Part shown: positions 62,219 to 64,000 of the stretch, one piece after another
Position numbering within the stretch: the stretch's first letter is position 1
How the letters are laid out: every line of letters starts with the position of its first letter
Source: GCA-2733415 sp049614485
GTDB taxonomy: Bacteria > Bacteroidota > Bacteroidia > Flavobacteriales > Flavobacteriaceae
Length of the DNA stretch: 64,000 nucleotides
Reading direction: 5' to 3'
Assembly: GCA_049614485.1 (NCBI GenBank)
Contig: JBMZDR010000010.1
Location: forward strand, 15,391 to 79,390
Position numbers and translations under genes: made by a program
Notes under the pieces: generated by a model
Seen by the model: the letters and a program-made list of their open reading frames with translations, nothing else
What the model was told of the DNA's origin: nothing
The model's database searches: none

Positions 62219-63067
62219 ATGAACACATCAATTTTAAAAAACGGACTGTTAGCCTTAGCGTTATGCACAGCAACTATTACACCTGTAACCGCTAATAACA
62301 CCTCTATTGAAGCACACAAGACTATTGGAAACGAAGTCAGTATTACCATTGACAAAAACACAAAAGACAGTGAGTTCAAATCTATTGTTAAAACTTTAAA
62401 AACTCATAACATCAACGCCAAATTCTCTAACATTAAGCGCAACAAAAACAATGAGATAATCGCAATAAAAATTCAATTAGAAGACGCTAAAGGTAACGAA
62501 TCAAATACATCCTTATCGAGCGATAATCCTATAAGCACAATTACTTTAGGAGCAAAAAACGACTCACTTTACATTATGTCTTCCAACTCCAACAGCCTTA
62601 GTTTTAACGGCACACATTCTTTATCTAAACACTTTAATTTTTCTTTTGATGATGATGATAATGTGATGACTATAAATGGAAAAACATTCAATTTTGATGA
62701 CATAAAAGAACAATTAAAAAACGCTTTTGTATTTGAAAATGATGATGACGGCAAACGAATGATTCTTAAACTTAATAATTTTGACTTTGACTTTGATGAA
62801 GAACATGACGAAACGCATGAAAATCATGAACAAGAGGAAAAAAGAGTTTGGATTAGTAAAAACGACTCTCAAAAGTTTCATTTTGTTGATGATCCTGAAA
62901 TTGAAAAATTAATTATGATTGACGGTAAAAAAGCAGATTTCAATAAATTAGATAAACTAGCCAAATCAAACAAACTACAGTCAGTTGATTTCTTAAAGCC
63001 AGATACCGCAATGAGTATCTACGGTAAAAAAGCAAAAGATGGCGCTATAATCGCAACAACTAAATAA
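62219..63067 (+). CDS. Exported acidic protein with TonB-plug-like end
   Basis: A 282-residue exported protein with a signal peptide (ending TPVTAN). The N-terminal part (about 35-90) resembles a small alpha/beta domain (EVSITIDKNTKDSEFKSIVKTLKTHNINAKF), similar to a segment of Bacteroidetes M56 BlaR-type peptidases. The middle is very acidic (Asp/Glu/His-rich, DFDFDEEHDETHEN). The end, SVDFLKPDTAMSIYGKKAKDGAIIATTK, matches the 'YGxKAxxGxIxITTK' motif of TonB receptor plugs. No peptidase or barrel is present. Function unknown; the acidic/His patch might bind cations. Confidence 0.6.
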   Translation: MNTSILKNGLLALALCTATITPVTANNTSIEAHKTIGNEVSITIDKNTKDSEFKSIVKTLKTHNINAKFSNIKRNKNNEIIAIKIQLEDAKGNESNTSLSSDNPISTITLGAKNDSLYIMSSNSNSLSFNGTHSLSKHFNFSFDDDDNVMTINGKTFNFDDIKEQLKNAFVFENDDDGKRMILKLNNFDFDFDEEHDETHENHEQEEKRVWISKNDSQKFHFVDDPEIEKLIMIDGKKADFNKLDKLAKSNKLQSVDFLKPDTAMSIYGKKAKDGAIIATTK

Positions 63068-63087
63068 TAATTACATTAAATCAATTT

Positions 63088-63118
63088 AAAACTCGCTCAT
63101 TATGAGCGAGTTTTTTTT
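63088..63118 (+). terminator. Intrinsic terminator
   Basis: Stem AAAACTCGCTCA with TGAGCGAG and a T8 run, loop TTA. It terminates the 62219 gene. Confidence 0.85.
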
Positions 63119-63142
63119 ACATTTGCGCCAAATTTATATCTT

Positions 63143-63295
63143 GTGAAAAAACATCTTTTTAAAATACTCGCAAAAATAAATAAAGCTATACTTCCAAGTT
63201 TTTCAAAAAGAAGGTTAGATTTAAGCAAAGCAAGTAAGTTACAATTGGCCATAATTGGCTGGAGAATATATGTGACAAAAAGAGCGTTAAACTAA
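63143..63295 (+). CDS. 50-residue conserved basic protein
   Basis: A small ORF with a GTG start (63143) and TAA at 63295. The protein begins KKHLFKILAKINKAILPSF and continues SKRRLDLSKASKLQLAII, ending GWRIYVTKRALN. It is strongly basic with an amphipathic N-terminus. I recall near-identical short proteins in Flavobacteriaceae, some labelled 'SsrA-binding protein' in databases; it is far too short to be SmpB and I would not use that name. The reading frame is preserved between a terminator and the DUF2007 gene, which supports reality. Confidence 0.6.
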   Translation: MKKHLFKILAKINKAILPSFSKRRLDLSKASKLQLAIIGWRIYVTKRALN

Positions 63296-63386
63296 AAGCT
63301 CAACATTTTATACTACTCATTAATGTGAGATGTACATAGTATAATTTACTTACATTTTTTGTATCTTTAGTAAAAGCTATTTTATT

Positions 63387-63620
63387 ATGGATGTACACTC
63401 AAAACATGTAAAACTACACCAGGGTTCAAATATTATCTTAGATGCGCTTAAATTTGAGCTAAACAACAGAAACATTAGCTGTATTATTAAAAACAATACA
63501 GAATCTGCAAGACTTGCTGGTTTTATTGCTGGCGATAATAATAACGACCTATTTGTGTTTGAAGAAGATTTTTATAAAGCTAAAGACATCTTAGACAGTT
63601 TTTTAGAAAAAAACGTTTAA
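63387..63620 (+). CDS. DUF2007 family protein
   Basis: A 77-residue soluble protein of the DUF2007 ('putative signal transducing protein') family: one small alpha/beta domain with HQGSNIILDALKFELNNRNISCIIKN near the start and LFVFEEDFYKAKDILDSFL at the end. Function unknown. TATCTTTA at 63362-63369 is a near-match -7 box 18 bases before the start. Confidence 0.7.
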   Translation: MDVHSKHVKLHQGSNIILDALKFELNNRNISCIIKNNTESARLAGFIAGDNNNDLFVFEEDFYKAKDILDSFLEKNV

Positions 63621-63637
63621 AAAGTTTCAAAAAAAGT

Positions 63638-63667
63638 TTTGGTAATTAAGAATATAGGCTATATTTG
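63638..63667 (+). promoter_or_regulatory. Promoter of tRNA-Arg
   Basis: TTTG (63638-63641), an 18-base spacer, and TATATTTG (63660-63667): a textbook Bacteroidetes promoter, with the tRNA starting 12 bases after the -7 box. Confidence 0.85.
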
Positions 63668-63679
63668 CACTCGCAAAAC

Positions 63680-63753
63680 GGCCTCGTGGCGCAACTGAAT
63701 AGCGCACTTGATTACGGCTCAAGAGGTTACAGGTTTGAATCCTGTCGAGGTCA
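63680..63753 (+). tRNA. tRNA-Arg (anticodon ACG)
   Basis: A complete 74-nt cloverleaf. Acceptor stem GGCCTCG/CGAGGTC (one G-U), D-stem GCGC/GCGC, anticodon stem CTTGA/TCAAG with loop TTACGGC giving anticodon ACG (reads CGN Arg codons after A-to-I editing by TadA), T-stem ACAGG/CCTGT with loop TTTGAAT, and discriminator A. CCA is not encoded and is added later, as usual for the group. Confidence 0.95.
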
Positions 63754-63778
63754 CTTTAAAGAAGTAAAATTCTTATCA

Positions 63779-63811
63779 AAAGCTTGTAAAATCTATGATT
63801 TTGCAAGCTTT
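63779..63811 (+). terminator. Hairpin after tRNA-Arg
   Basis: A 15-bp stem, AAAGCTTG-T-AAAATC with GATTTT-G-CAAGCTTT (one U-G), and a 3-base loop. The downstream T-tract is weak (CACTGTTTTTA). It may end the tRNA transcript. Confidence 0.55.
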
Positions 63812-63868
63812 CACTGTTTTTAGGAGATCATAGAATTTCATATGATTTCATCTTTTTTGACCACAAAT

Positions 63869-63907
63869 CGGTCAACAAACAAATTCCAAGTCAACATTTG
63901 TTGACCG
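63869..63907. repeat. Inverted repeat in the window's last segment
   Basis: CGGTCAACAAA (63869-63879) and TTTGTTGACCG (63897-63907) are exact 11-base arms; a further GTCAAC lies in the spacer (63890-63895). No gene is visible from 63754 to 64000; the last 100 bases of the plus strand are G-poor and rich in A and C. It could be a recombination or regulator site next to the tRNA. Confidence 0.5.
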
Positions 63908-64000
63908 AAAAAAGGGCAACAGTAGCCTAAACTATCCAAAACACAGCACCATAACCAAGACAACCTAAAAGTATTAAAAGACAAAATTACAACCAACCTC

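Noticed and set aside
63143..63295. SmpB (SsrA-binding protein)
   Set aside because: SmpB is about 150 residues with an OB-fold; this 50-residue basic protein lacks those motifs.

Overview
The window is an AT-rich stretch of a Bacteroidetes chromosome, almost certainly from the family Flavobacteriaceae. Evidence: two secreted proteins carry type IX secretion (T9SS) sorting domains, promoters have the Bacteroidetes -7 box TAnnTTTG, Shine-Dalgarno sequences are not evident, and the families are typical of the group (DUF5916, a BatA-type protein, TIGR02757, DUF4834, a TonB-dependent receptor with a carboxypeptidase-like N-domain, eukaryotic-type glutamine synthetase GSII). Most of it is ordinary core genome. 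I see no insertion sequence, prophage or CRISPR array.

Layout. 1-8.0 kb (+): the 3' part of a DUF5916 outer-membrane protein, LolD-type ATPase, TIGR02757 protein, a candidate small RNA, then an operon of BatA-like protein, a dihydroorotase homologue lacking its metal ligands, two small membrane proteins (one a 56-residue ORF) and a serine esterase. 8.0-10.6 kb (-): YdeI/OmdA protein, XRE regulator, a small anchored protein, a metallo-hydrolase. 10.8-14.7 kb: a 493-residue conserved protein, then convergent rny, a probable 6S RNA, zapA and a coiled-coil gene. 14.9-21.2 kb: M23 peptidase, TonB receptor, xerD, bcp, nth. 21.3-37.6 kb: ECF sigma factor with a 47-residue downstream gene, uvrA, several secreted proteins, endonuclease I, DinB, glycosyltransferase, YfhO, uvrB and a large T9SS cargo protein. 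37.9-41.5 kb (+): folE, cysS, yidD, glycosyltransferase. 41.6-53.3 kb (-): two aconitases, an acyltransferase, MoxR, and three SurA-type periplasmic folding factors.

The most distinctive locus is 53.5-59.5 kb (-), a curli-type functional amyloid operon: CsgA-like curlin with about fourteen 22-residue units and seven cysteines, a CsgB-like subunit, a CsgE protein with a CsgH-like N-terminal domain, CsgF, a CsgG pore with an added beta-barrel domain, and a beta-propeller lipoprotein. Together these would secrete, chaperone, nucleate and anchor an extracellular fibre; the domain fusions and the propeller lipoprotein differ from the enterobacterial system.

The end (60-64 kb) has glnII, a Ca/Na antiporter, small conserved genes, and tRNA-Arg(ACG) behind a clear promoter. 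The last 250 bases change character and hold an inverted repeat, so a mobile element could begin just outside the window. Convergent genes are often separated by long perfect palindromes that act as bidirectional terminators.
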